Source: SZUA-309 sp965230005 | GTDB lineage: Bacteria; Pseudomonadota; Gammaproteobacteria; Pseudomonadales; Azotimanducaceae | Assembly: GCA_965230005.1 (NCBI GenBank) | Contig: OZ245934.1 | Coordinates: 4,030,001-4,094,000 of the forward strand | Direction of reading: 5' to 3' | DNA: 64,000 nucleotides | In this document: piece after piece, positions 8,748 through 17,484 of the stretch | Position numbering within the stretch: position 1 is the first letter of the stretch | Layout of the letters: every line of letters begins with the position of its first letter | Notes under the pieces: model-generated | Told to the model about the DNA's origin: nothing | The model's input: only the letters and a program-made list of their open reading frames with translations | The model's database searches: none | Position numbers and translations under genes: made by a program

Positions 8748-8811
8748 TTACGTCAGGAGCGGCGTAGTCTAGCGGGCGCTGCTGGTCTGACAACCCTGCT
8801 GCCAGCAGAAT

Positions 8812-8831
8812 AACTGTACAAATATACAGTA
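8812..8831. promoter_or_regulatory. LexA (SOS) box
   Basis: The 20-mer AACTGTACAAATATACAGTA has the obligatory CTGT-N8-ACAG core, an AT-rich centre and near-complete dyad symmetry. It differs from the gammaproteobacterial consensus at only a few central or edge bases. It sits about 50 bp before the radical SAM start and about 65 bp from the divergent retropepsin start. SOS repression of the radical SAM gene is the simplest reading. Confidence 0.88.
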
Positions 8832-8878
8832 TCGGGCGTAGACTGACTGACCTTCCCTCTGCTCATGGAGTGAACACC

Positions 8879-10072
8879 GTGCAAGGGTCACTGCCCGGAA
8901 AATCGCCGGAGAGTGCGCGAAAAGCAGCAAGGCAGCAAAAAGCAGCAAGGCAGCAAAAAGCAGCAAGGCAGCAAAAAGCAGCAAGGCGGCAAAAAGCAGC
9001 ACCGCAGCAAAACACGACGCTGCATAAAGGCAGAGGTGCCGTGAGCAACCAGGCGAGCCGCTTTGTGCCCACTGTCAGCCTGCCTGTCGACGACGGTTGG
9101 GATCTGGAAGAGCCTCCCGAGCCCAGCCCGGAAACGCTGCTGCTGCCCGACCGCACCGTTCGTCTCATTACCCGCAACCGCTCGCCGGACATCCCCTTCG
9201 ATCGCTCCATCAATCCTTACAAAGGCTGCGAACACGGTTGCGTGTACTGCTTTGCGCGGCCAACCCACGCGTATCTCGATCTCTCCCCGGGCCTCGATTT
9301 CGAAACCCGCATCTTTTTCAAGACCGACGTGCGGCGGCATCTCGAAGCCGAGCTTTCGAAAAAAGGCTATGTGTGCAGCCCCATCGCCATGGGCACCAAC
9401 ACGGATCCTTACCAGCCAGCGGAGCGTGGGCAGAAGATCACCCGGCGCATACTGGAAACGCTCCTCGAGTGGCAGCACCCGGTCACTATCGTCACGAAGA
9501 GTCAGCTCGTGCTGCGCGACCTTGATCTGCTCACAGAGCTTGCCGGGCAGCAACTCGTGCATGTGAACGTCAGCGTCACCACGCTGGATAAAACCCTCAA
9601 AACCCGGCTGGAGCCGCGCACGGCATCGCCCGCCGCACGGTTGCGCACCCTCGAAACGCTCGCCGAGGCCGGCGTCCCAGTCGGGGCCATGGTTGCGCCC
9701 GTGATCCCGTTCCTCAACGATCAGGAAATCGAAGCCATCGTTGCAGCCGCGGTCGCTGCCGGGGCGAAATCGCTGGGCTACATTCTCCTGCGGCTGCCAC
9801 GGGAAGTGGGGCCGCTCTTTCAGGAATGGCTGGAGACCCACTACCCGCTCAAAGCGTCGCGTATCGAAAACGCCGTGCGCGACATGCGCGGCGGCAAACT
9901 CTATCAATCGGGCTGGGGCAGCCGCATGCGCGGGCATGGCGCGATGGCCGACCTCATCGAGCGCCGCTTCACTCGAGCTCTGGCCGACCATGGCATCCAC
10001 CGTGACGCCCGCCTGGCGGAGCTGCGCTGCGATCTGTTTCAACCGCCGGGCTATCAGGGATCGCTCTTCTAG
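8879..10072 (+). CDS. PA0069-family radical SAM protein (spore photoproduct lyase-like)
   Basis: A radical SAM enzyme of about 397 residues. The cluster-binding CX3CX2C is seen in GCEHGCVYCFA, followed by RPTHAYLDLSPGLDFE, which is typical of the PA0069 group related to spore photoproduct lyase. GTG 8879 is chosen because GGAG lies 8 bases upstream. A GTG at 9041 with AGAGG also looks usable, but the family motif KGRGAVSN..RF begins before it, so translation should start upstream. As a result a KAARQQ repeat forms the N-terminal tail. A LexA box lies in the promoter, consistent with a DNA-damage role. The actual lesion or substrate is unknown. Confidence 0.9.
   Translation: MQGSLPGKSPESARKAARQQKAARQQKAARQQKAARRQKAAPQQNTTLHKGRGAVSNQASRFVPTVSLPVDDGWDLEEPPEPSPETLLLPDRTVRLITRNRSPDIPFDRSINPYKGCEHGCVYCFARPTHAYLDLSPGLDFETRIFFKTDVRRHLEAELSKKGYVCSPIAMGTNTDPYQPAERGQKITRRILETLLEWQHPVTIVTKSQLVLRDLDLLTELAGQQLVHVNVSVTTLDKTLKTRLEPRTASPAARLRTLETLAEAGVPVGAMVAPVIPFLNDQEIEAIVAAAVAAGAKSLGYILLRLPREVGPLFQEWLETHYPLKASRIENAVRDMRGGKLYQSGWGSRMRGHGAMADLIERRFTRALADHGIHRDARLAELRCDLFQPPGYQGSLF
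8921..9010 (+). repeat. Five-copy 18-bp in-frame tandem repeat (KAARQQ)
   Basis: Five contiguous 18-bp units of AAAGCAGCAAGGCAGCAA begin at 8921, 8939, 8957, 8975 and 8993. The first three are identical, the fourth has one change and the fifth is degenerate. Each encodes Lys-Ala-Ala-Arg-Gln-Gln in the frame of the radical SAM gene, giving a basic, Gln-rich helical tail. Being a multiple of three, copy-number changes keep the frame. Confidence 0.95.
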
Positions 10073-10325
10073 CGCCCTTAGAATGCAGCCATAGACTTGC
10101 AGCTACAGACCGCCAGCAACAGAGAAGTCCACGGCGTGATGGCGCCGGGTGCGTCAGAAGGCGATGCGAAGCTGTCTTTTGAAATGCATTCGCCGCTGAG
10201 CTAGCTTCTTCCTCTGGTGCATCACTCGGACACACGCACTGCCAGGGCCACATGGCGATAGCTGCGCGGTAATGACGGTGCCGGAGTGGATGCCAGGCGG
10301 GAAGTTGTTGTTGGGGAGCGACGTC

Positions 10326-10937
10326 ATGAAAACGCTGGGAACTGGATTGTTGCTGTGGTTTGCAGCGAGCGCCGTTGTGGCAGCCGAAGGGGCCGCCGAT
10401 TGTGTGGCGATCGAGGATCCTGCAGAGCGCCTCGCCTGTTTTGATCGGCAGTTCAAAGAGGCGCCGCCGGTGCAGGCCACGGACCCGGAGGTGGCGCCTG
10501 CGGACACCCCTGCGGAAGTCGATGCGGATCCCATGGACGCCGCGAAAACCGCTGAGGGCATGGAAAAGCCGGCGGAAACCGTTACGTCCGAACTTGTCGA
10601 GGAAACCATTGCGCCCGCTGCAGTCGCCGCTGAAGCGGCTGAGCCAGCCCAGGCGCCGACCGCTGACGCGGAGCCGGCGTCGGAAAAAGCCAGTGATCGT
10701 TCGGGTTTCTTTGGTGACGAGAAAGTCGATATGGATGCCACGATTACCACCGTCTATCACCGCGAGCAGCAGAAGATGGTGTTTGTGCTGGACAACGAGC
10801 AGGTCTGGATGCAGTCGTCGCCACGGTTGCTGCGCATCCGCGAAGGCGATCGCGTGAACATCAGGAATGCCTCTGTCGGTGGTTACATGCTGCGCACCCA
10901 GGGTGGGGTGACCACGCGCGTGGATCGCGTTCGCTGA
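10326..10937 (+). CDS. Secreted protein of unknown function with Ala/Glu/Pro-rich linker
   Basis: A 203-residue protein from ATG 10326, preceded by GGGGAG 7 bases upstream; an earlier in-frame start lacks a site. The signal peptide is MKTLGTGLLLWFAASAVVAA. The mature start has DCVAIEDPAERLACFDRQF, the Cys-pair motif common to small periplasmic proteins. Then comes an acidic, Ala/Pro/Glu-rich low-complexity linker (about residues 40-130) and a C-terminal beta-rich domain (VYHREQQKMVFVLDNEQVWMQ through VRIREGDRV) resembling short OB-like or SH3-like folds. Probably periplasmic. It stands alone ahead of the TonB receptor promoter. Confidence 0.78.
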   Translation: MKTLGTGLLLWFAASAVVAAEGAADCVAIEDPAERLACFDRQFKEAPPVQATDPEVAPADTPAEVDADPMDAAKTAEGMEKPAETVTSELVEETIAPAAVAAEAAEPAQAPTADAEPASEKASDRSGFFGDEKVDMDATITTVYHREQQKMVFVLDNEQVWMQSSPRLLRIREGDRVNIRNASVGGYMLRTQGGVTTRVDRVR

Positions 10938-10971
10938 ACGTCTGACAGATTTCCTGCAAACCCTTTAGAGG

Positions 10972-11000
10972 TTGACATCGTTCCGGCTGGTTGCTGTAGT
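10972..11000 (+). promoter_or_regulatory. Sigma-70-like promoter for the TonB receptor
   Basis: TTGACA, a perfect -35, is followed after 17 bp by TGTAGT, four of six to TATAAT. It is about 100 bp before the chosen GTG start, leaving a leader with a ribosome-binding site near its end. The TTG of the -35 is itself in frame with the receptor, but it is unlikely to be the start. Confidence 0.55.
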
Positions 11001-11103
11001 CGAGAGAGCCGGTAGAAGGAGAGATCTGCTGGCGGGTTCCCGACTCGGGCGTAGTAGGCAGTGCCCCGGTCGAGAAGGGAAAACCTCAGGGGAGAAAATC
11101 ACT

Positions 11104-14100
11104 GTGAGAGGAAGGAAGTTATTCCTGCTCCTTGCCGGCGCGCTGCTGGCGAGTGGGCAGGCAGTCTATGCTCAGGAAGAACCCATAGAAGAGATCGTTG
11201 TCACCGGAAGCTTTCTGAAGCGGACGGCGCAGGACTCACCATCACCGCTGTCGGTCATCACATCGGCAGACATCGAAGATCTCGGCGCGCAGGATATGGC
11301 GGAAATTGTTGCCGCAATGCCCTGGCAGTCGGGTAGCCAGACTCAGGCCACGACCTTCGGCGGCGAAGGCGCGAACGGCCAGAACTCGATCAACCTTCGG
11401 AACATGGGCCATGGCGCCACCTTGCCGTTGGTGAACGGCAAGCGCCAGGTTGCGTCCTGGTACAACGGCCGGGCCAACGCGTCGGTGAACGTCAACGCGC
11501 TGATTCCGAACATCGCCATTGAGCGGATCGAAATCGTCAAGGACGGCGCTTCGACCATCTACGGCTCAGATGCCATGGCCGGCGTAGTCAACTTCATCAC
11601 CAAGAAGGACTTCGAAGGCTTCGACATCAGCTACGAATTCAATATCGATGAAAACACTGGCGAGGGTGCCGCAAACAACCTCCAGGCGATCTTCGGCGTG
11701 CAGGGAGACAGAGGCGGCATCGTCGTTTCTGCCGGCTTCCTGGACCGGAACGAGATCACGATCGGTGACCTCTACTCACGCCACGGCGGCTCCAGCGCCT
11801 CCAGTACCGGTCAGCCGGGTCGTCTGCAGCCGGTCAGCGGCCAGACGTTCACCTGGGCGGCAGACAACCCGCTGGCTCCGGACGGTGCCGGTAACCCGGT
11901 CGCCGACAACAACTTCCCACGCCGCCCCGATGGCAGCTCCTTCGGTCAGGCGGACGTCGATTGTGAAACAGCAGCGGCGGAACGCGGCGGTGTTGCGGAA
12001 CGCGGTGGCGGTGCCATTGGCCTCGTCGGACCGAACATCTGTGCCTATGACTTCGGCTCCTTCTTCGCCCTGCAGGCGGAGGAGCAGCTGCGGAAGATCC
12101 ACACGACCGGTAACTACGATCTCACGGATACCTTCGAGGTGTACTTCGAGTTCGGCAGTTCCTACTCGCAGTTCAATCGGGATAACTCTCTGAACCCGAA
12201 CGCCCTGAATCTGACCATCGACAGTCAGATTCTCGATGGCGGCGCGGCAGCACACTTCGGCAACATCGAAGATGCGGCTCGCCGCGGCATCGATCCCGTT
12301 GCCGTTCTGAACCGTACACGCCTCATTGGCGGTACCGCTGACCAGGCAGGTACGCCAGAACGACCGCTGGAGACCTTCACGGATCTCAAGCGGACGGACG
12401 ATCGCTACATTCTCGGCGGCGTGTGGGACATGGTGCTCGGGGACGATCTGAACTGGACCCTCGATATGTCCTACACGCGCAGTGAGCACGTGACGGCGTC
12501 CACGCAGGTCCAGGACACGCTCTCAACCGAGATGAACCTGGCCATCAACGGTCTTGGTGGTCCCGGCTGTGATCCCATCAACGGCACGCCCGGTGAAGGC
12601 AACCTGGCTTATGCGGCCTCCGGTGGTGATTTCCTCGCGGGTAACTGCTACTTCTTCAATCCCTTCGGCAACAGCCAGTACGCCCGCGACGGCAGCCGGC
12701 AGACGGACCTGACCCTGGTCAATGCGCCCGAGCTCTATGAGTGGCTGCTGGGCCGGATCACGAGCGATCTGCAGTACACGCAGGACGTCATCGACGTCGT
12801 CTGGTCCGGGGAACTGTTCCAGACCGATTCCGGGGCCGTGGCGCTCGCGCTGGGCTACCAGCGTCGGGAAGACAAAGCCAACGTAATCTTCGACGCAGCC
12901 GCCAACACCAACAACCTGGATTTCGCCTTCGGCGCCCAGGACTGGGATGGCAAGCTGACGGCGAACGCGTTCTTTGCAGAATTCGGGATTCCCATCGGCA
13001 ACTGGCTCGAGATCAACCTGGCCGGTCGCTACGAAGACTTCAAAGAAATCGGCGAAGACACCTTCGATCCCAAGGTCACGTTCCTCATCCGTCCCACGGA
13101 AGGGCTCGCTCTCCGGGCATCGGCAAGCAGCTCTTTCCGCGTGCCGTCGCTGCAACAGCTCTTCGGTGTTCGGACGGACGTGGCAAACATGGACGACCTC
13201 GGCGACTCGGCCTTCCGGCCTTTCATCTCCGAGGGTAATCCGAACCTGACGCCGGAAACGGCAGAGACCTGGAACGTCGGTCTCTCCTGGGTACCGGTCG
13301 ACGGGATGTTCCAGGGCCTGTCTATTGATCTCGACTACTACGACATCAAGTATCGTGACGTGATCACCCGGGAAGACTTCTCGACGATTCTGGAAGCGGA
13401 CAACAACGCCATCCTCGCGGCCATCGACTCCGGTCAGGCGGTGGATGCCGGTGACGCCGTTGCCCAGGGTATCGGTAACCGGGAACAGGTCATCCGGAAC
13501 GGCGAGGGTGCCCTGCTGCGGGTGCTGCCGGACTTCGTCAACGCTGGTGGCGCGGACATCTCCGGTCTCGACATCACGGCTTCCTATACCTGGGACACGC
13601 GAGCAGGCCTCTGGCGCCTTGGCGTCCAGTCAGCCTGGGTGAACACCTACGATACGGAGACGCCTGACGGCGTTGGCGGCGTGCGTGAACTCGACGCGGT
13701 CGGTCAGTACAACCTGCGGAACCCGATTGCCCGGCCGCTGCCTGAGTGGAAGACCAACTTCACGCTCAACTGGACCCTCGGTAACCACAGTGTCTTCGGA
13801 CTGCTCCGCTACGTCGACTCTTACGAGTTCCCGGAAGAGCAGTGGAACTCGGCCCAGGGCTTCTGGGGCGCGACCGTCGGTATCGCCAACGGGCCTGAGG
13901 CGTCAGAGAATTTCCTCACGGAGAAGATCAAGTCCTGGACCACGATCGATCTGCAGTACAGCTACACCTTCCCGGCCGCCGGCTTCCTGTCCACGTCGCG
14001 TATCAGCTTCGGGGTCAAGAACCTGACGGACGAGGGTCCGCCGTGGGTACCGGATAACACCGGTTGGGATACGATCACCCACGACTTCCGCGGTCGCATG

Positions 14101-14130
14101 TACTTCGTCCGGCTCTTCGCCGGCATGTAA
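11104..14130 (+). CDS. TonB-dependent outer-membrane receptor
   Basis: A receptor of about 1008 residues from GTG 11104, with GGGGAG upstream. The signal peptide is basic VRGRKLFLLLAGALLASGQAVYAQ. A TonB-box-like EEIVVTGS follows, then the plug (SPSPLSVITSADIEDLG through IEIVKDGASTIYGSDAMAGVVNFITKK) and a long beta-barrel. The C-terminal strand MYFVRLFAGM is shorter than the usual aromatic-ended consensus but compatible with BamA recognition. It imports a large ligand using TonB energy; the plug style fits oligopeptide or carbohydrate-type receptors of marine gammaproteobacteria, but substrate cannot be read from sequence. It has its own promoter and strong terminator, so it is monocistronic. 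Confidence 0.95.
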   Translation: MRGRKLFLLLAGALLASGQAVYAQEEPIEEIVVTGSFLKRTAQDSPSPLSVITSADIEDLGAQDMAEIVAAMPWQSGSQTQATTFGGEGANGQNSINLRNMGHGATLPLVNGKRQVASWYNGRANASVNVNALIPNIAIERIEIVKDGASTIYGSDAMAGVVNFITKKDFEGFDISYEFNIDENTGEGAANNLQAIFGVQGDRGGIVVSAGFLDRNEITIGDLYSRHGGSSASSTGQPGRLQPVSGQTFTWAADNPLAPDGAGNPVADNNFPRRPDGSSFGQADVDCETAAAERGGVAERGGGAIGLVGPNICAYDFGSFFALQAEEQLRKIHTTGNYDLTDTFEVYFEFGSSYSQFNRDNSLNPNALNLTIDSQILDGGAAAHFGNIEDAARRGIDPVAVLNRTRLIGGTADQAGTPERPLETFTDLKRTDDRYILGGVWDMVLGDDLNWTLDMSYTRSEHVTASTQVQDTLSTEMNLAINGLGGPGCDPINGTPGEGNLAYAASGGDFLAGNCYFFNPFGNSQYARDGSRQTDLTLVNAPELYEWLLGRITSDLQYTQDVIDVVWSGELFQTDSGAVALALGYQRREDKANVIFDAAANTNNLDFAFGAQDWDGKLTANAFFAEFGIPIGNWLEINLAGRYEDFKEIGEDTFDPKVTFLIRPTEGLALRASASSSFRVPSLQQLFGVRTDVANMDDLGDSAFRPFISEGNPNLTPETAETWNVGLSWVPVDGMFQGLSIDLDYYDIKYRDVITREDFSTILEADNNAILAAIDSGQAVDAGDAVAQGIGNREQVIRNGEGALLRVLPDFVNAGGADISGLDITASYTWDTRAGLWRLGVQSAWVNTYDTETPDGVGGVRELDAVGQYNLRNPIARPLPEWKTNFTLNWTLGNHSVFGLLRYVDSYEFPEEQWNSAQGFWGATVGIANGPEASENFLTEKIKSWTTIDLQYSYTFPAAGFLSTSRISFGVKNLTDEGPPWVPDNTGWDTITHDFRGRMYFVRLFAGM

Positions 14131-14150
14131 CGGATAATCGCCAAACAGGG

Positions 14151-14181
14151 AAAAAGCCCCGGCTCAGCCGGGGTTTTTTTT
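14151..14181 (+). terminator. Rho-independent terminator of the TonB receptor gene
   Basis: A 7-bp perfect GC stem (CCCCGGC/GCCGGGG) with a TCA loop is flanked by AAAAA on the left and eight Ts on the right. It lies 20 bp after the receptor stop and before the convergent permease, so the A-run could also terminate the minus strand. Confidence 0.95.
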
Positions 14182-14215
14182 GCCGGAAACCACGGCCCCG
14201 CAGGCGCCAGCGATG

Positions 14216-15622
14216 TTATTCACTGTTTTTGGCTCCAGCTACCCGATCGGCGGCAGCGCGAGTCCCACCCCGAAAGCGCATGAACAGCACGATGCCCAAC
14301 ACCGTCCAGACGGTGATGGTCATCCACTCGTAAGGCCATGTCAGCGCCGACGGGCTGCCCGGCAGATAGGCGCTGATCAGCGCCAGGGCCAGGAGAATCG
14401 CGCCAACGCCTACCAGACGGGGATGCGACACCCGGAAGGGACGCTCCAGCCCTGGCTCCTTACGTCTGAGCGCCAGAAAAGCGATGGGGACGAACAGATA
14501 GGCCACGATGGTGGAGAAACCACCCGCGTTGATCAGCCAGACGAGAACCGTGCGGCCGAAGAGCGGCGCCAGACAGGACAGCGCACCGATGGCGATGATG
14601 CCGACGTAAGGGGTTCGGTACTTCGGATGCAGTCGGGCGAAAATCTGCGGCACCATGCCGGACTCCGCCAGCGCAAACAGCAGGCGGCTGCCGCCGATCA
14701 CGAAGGCGTTCCAGCTGGTGAGGATACCGGCAACGCCGCCCAGCACGAGTAGCGCACCGGCAACAGGATGTCCCCATAGCCTGGTCGCGGCATCACCGGT
14801 CGCCATGGCGCTTTCCGCAAGCTCCGCCCGCGGCATGGACAGGGCCGCTGAAAAGCTGATGAGCCCGTACCAGAGCACCGCCAGGGCGACGGAGATCACG
14901 AGCAGCATACCGATGCGCCGTGGCGGCAGATTGATCTCTTCCGCGGACTGGGGGATCACGTCGAAACCGACGAGCAGAGCGGGCACCATGATCAGCACCG
15001 TGAGAATGCCTGTTGCCGGAACACCGATCCAGGGCTGGGCGTGCCCGGTGCTGCCGAAGGCAAAGGCGCCGGTCACGAGGGCGATACCGGCGATGAGGAT
15101 CATGGCCAGCGCTACCGTCTGGAACCAGGCTGCGGGCTTGATTCCGAGGACGTTGATGATTGTGATCAGCACAGAGGCACCCGCCCCGACGAGCACGAAT
15201 CCCACCGGCACTTCGGCACCAAAGACGGTCCAGAGCGTGCCGAAGCGGATCTCCGGTATCAGATACTCCATCGCCGTCGGCAGCGCCACGGCCTCGAACA
15301 GACAGACGTTCACGTAGGCGAGCAGCAGGGCCCAGGTGCAGACGAAGGACCAGCCGGGGCCCAGGGCGCGGTGTGTGTAGACGTGCTCGCCCCCGGCTTT
15401 CGGCATGGCAGAAACGAGCTCGCTGTAGGTCAGGCCGATGAGCGCGATGGCGAGGCCGCCGCCGGCGAAGGCGATGAGCGTGCCGAGGGAGCCCGCCTCG
15501 GTGACCCAGAGTCCGGTCATGAGCACCCAGCTCCAGCCGATCATGGCCCCGAAAGAGAGAGTAATGACCTCTCGGTTGCGCAAAACGCGGCTGAAACGGG
15601 GCTCAGAACTTTGACGATTCAT
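14216..15622 (-). CDS. APC-family amino acid permease
   Basis: A 468-residue integral membrane protein with about 12 hydrophobic helices. The N-terminal FSRVLRNREVITLSFGAMIGWSWVL and the helix-1 GAMIG break are the amino acid-polyamine-organocation signature, with SAMPKAGGEHVYTHRALGP in the helix 2-3 region. It would be an inner-membrane secondary transporter for an amino acid or amine; the substrate is not clear. It is convergent with the TonB receptor and has no operon partner in view. Confidence 0.92.
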   Translation of the reverse strand: MNRQSSEPRFSRVLRNREVITLSFGAMIGWSWVLMTGLWVTEAGSLGTLIAFAGGGLAIALIGLTYSELVSAMPKAGGEHVYTHRALGPGWSFVCTWALLLAYVNVCLFEAVALPTAMEYLIPEIRFGTLWTVFGAEVPVGFVLVGAGASVLITIINVLGIKPAAWFQTVALAMILIAGIALVTGAFAFGSTGHAQPWIGVPATGILTVLIMVPALLVGFDVIPQSAEEINLPPRRIGMLLVISVALAVLWYGLISFSAALSMPRAELAESAMATGDAATRLWGHPVAGALLVLGGVAGILTSWNAFVIGGSRLLFALAESGMVPQIFARLHPKYRTPYVGIIAIGALSCLAPLFGRTVLVWLINAGGFSTIVAYLFVPIAFLALRRKEPGLERPFRVSHPRLVGVGAILLALALISAYLPGSPSALTWPYEWMTITVWTVLGIVLFMRFRGGTRAAADRVAGAKNSE

Positions 15623-15713
15623 GGACTAAAAGGTTGCTAATATTGCGGGCCGGCTAGCATAGCGCCTGTCAGACAGAGGCGCTTCCGGGATTCAGAAAAC
15701 GATTCAGGAACCC

Positions 15714-15974
15714 ATGCAGCAGTTCGATTTCCAGCACCGACACAAGTCTTACTATCTGAGGATCACCGATTCGGGGACCCTCGAGCTCTATGTGGACGAT
15801 TGCCTGCGGAAAGACCGGCCCAGGACCGGTCGGGAACCGCAGTATGTCTGGACCAACGTCGAACTCGAGTGGGAAGAACACCACTACATCGAAGCCCGCT
15901 ACTGGGCCTCCAGCGGCCGACTCCAGGTCACCATCAACGGTGATCCGGTTTTCGACGAAGCCGTAGCAGCCTGA
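15714..15974 (+). CDS. Small protein of unknown function (86 residues)
   Basis: Starts at an ATG with AGGAACCC just upstream. The sequence is rich in aromatic and charged residues (KSYYLRITDSGTLELYVDDCLRKD; VELEWEEHHYIEARYWASSGRLQVTINGD) and suggests a compact beta sandwich or barrel. There is no signal peptide or membrane helix. It lies about 50 bp upstream of the aldehyde dehydrogenase on the same strand. I do not recognise the family. Coding is supported by the start context and a protein-like composition. Confidence 0.68.
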   Translation: MQQFDFQHRHKSYYLRITDSGTLELYVDDCLRKDRPRTGREPQYVWTNVELEWEEHHYIEARYWASSGRLQVTINGDPVFDEAVAA

Positions 15975-16026
15975 CAACCTGCCGCACCGACGGCCGCACT
16001 ACAGACCACGAAAGGGAGAAGCACCC

Positions 16027-17484
16027 ATGGCAGAAGCACACAGCGACGTTTACGCAGAAACCCCTCGCGAAGAGATGCTCGATACGCTCGAGCGACAGCG
16101 GCAGAACTATCTTGCCGAGGGCACGGTGAGCGCTGCAAAGCGTAAGGACCGGCTCGAGCGAGCCGTGGGACTGCTCATAACCCATCAGGATCGGCTCGTC
16201 GCCGCCATGCGCGACGACTTCGGACACCGCAGCGAACACCAGTCGCTGTTTACGGACGTTGCGGGCAGCATCGGCCCCCTCCGCCACGCGCAGGCCAATC
16301 TCGAGAAGTGGATGAAGGCGGAGAAGCGCAAGGTGGGCCCCTTCCCCTTGAATCTGCTGGGTGCCAAGGCCCGGGTGGAATATCAGCCGCTGGGCGTGGT
16401 TGGGGTCATCAGTCCCTGGAACTTCCCGGTGAATCTCACCTTCACCCCGCTTGCAGGCATTCTCGCAGCTGGCAATCGCTGCATGATCAAGCCGTCGGAA
16501 TACACGCCCGCGACTTCCGAAGTCATGGCGGAGATCTTCCCGACGGCCTTTGACGAGCTCGAGATCGCCGTAGTGACCGGCGGCCCGCAGACCGGCGCCG
16601 ACTTCTCCGGGCTGCCTTTCGACCACCTGCTCTTCACAGGCGCCACGTCCGTGGCGCGTCATGTCATGCGAGCCGCTTCGGAGAACCTCGTCCCTGTGAC
16701 CCTTGAGCTCGGTGGCAAGTCACCGGTGGTCATCGGCCGCTCGGCGGACGTTCAGAAAACGGCCGACGCCATCATGATGGGCAAAACCATGAACGCCGGA
16801 CAGATCTGCCTGGCCCCTGACTACGTCTTCGTGCCGGAGGAAAAGGTCGACGACTTCGTCGAGTCCGCTGCGCGCTCCGTGGAAAAGATGTTCCCGACGC
16901 TCCTCGACAATCCAGACTACACCTCGGTGATCAACGAGCGCCATTTCCAACGACTGAACGGCTATGTGGAAGAAGCGAAAGAACGTGGTGCCAAGGTCGT
17001 GGAAGTGAATCCTGCCGGTGAGGACTTCCGTCAGCAGCCGAACCACAAGATGGCGCCGACCTTCATCGTCAATCCCGACGACGATCTGTCCGTCATGCAG
17101 GATGAGATCTTCGGTCCCGTGCTGCCGGTCAAGGGCTACAAGGACGTGGACGAAACCATCGACTACGTGAACGCCAAAGCCCGGCCCCTGGGTCTCTACT
17201 ACTTCGGTCAGGATTCCGGAGAGGAAGAAAAGGTCCTGACCCACACGACCTCCGGCGGGGTGACTGTCAACGACGTGGTCATGCACGTTGCCCAGGAAGA
17301 CCTGCCTTTCGGCGGTGTCGGGCCTTCCGGCATGGGTGCCTATCACGGTCACGACGGCTTCAAGACCTTCAGCCATGCAAAGGCGATCTTCACGCAGAGC
17401 AAAATCAACGTGGCCGAGCTGGCGGGCCTGAAACCGCCCTACGGCGAAAAGATGCTGAAGGCCGTCAAGGCACAGATGAAGTAA
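16027..17484 (+). CDS. Aldehyde dehydrogenase, coniferyl-aldehyde-dehydrogenase-like
   Basis: A 485-residue NAD(P)-dependent aldehyde dehydrogenase. The Rossmann PWNFPVNL segment, the general-base motif LELGGKSP and the nucleophile in NAGQICLAPDY are all present. The lack of a long N-terminal extension and the GQICLAPDY wording fit the coniferyl aldehyde/long-chain class. It oxidises an aldehyde to the acid in the cytoplasm. Start is supported by GGGAG. Its stop shares a base with the next ATG (TAATG), so the PhyH protein is made from the same message. Confidence 0.93.
   Translation: MAEAHSDVYAETPREEMLDTLERQRQNYLAEGTVSAAKRKDRLERAVGLLITHQDRLVAAMRDDFGHRSEHQSLFTDVAGSIGPLRHAQANLEKWMKAEKRKVGPFPLNLLGAKARVEYQPLGVVGVISPWNFPVNLTFTPLAGILAAGNRCMIKPSEYTPATSEVMAEIFPTAFDELEIAVVTGGPQTGADFSGLPFDHLLFTGATSVARHVMRAASENLVPVTLELGGKSPVVIGRSADVQKTADAIMMGKTMNAGQICLAPDYVFVPEEKVDDFVESAARSVEKMFPTLLDNPDYTSVINERHFQRLNGYVEEAKERGAKVVEVNPAGEDFRQQPNHKMAPTFIVNPDDDLSVMQDEIFGPVLPVKGYKDVDETIDYVNAKARPLGLYYFGQDSGEEEKVLTHTTSGGVTVNDVVMHVAQEDLPFGGVGPSGMGAYHGHDGFKTFSHAKAIFTQSKINVAELAGLKPPYGEKMLKAVKAQMK

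Noticed and set aside
8748..9040. A start at GTG 9041 for the radical SAM gene
   Set aside because: The conserved KGRGA motif lies upstream of it in frame, so a start at or near 8879 is favoured.
8888..10042. 384-codon minus-strand open frame over the radical SAM gene
   Set aside because: The plus strand carries the CX3CX2C motif and a LexA-controlled promoter; the minus frame shows no family features.
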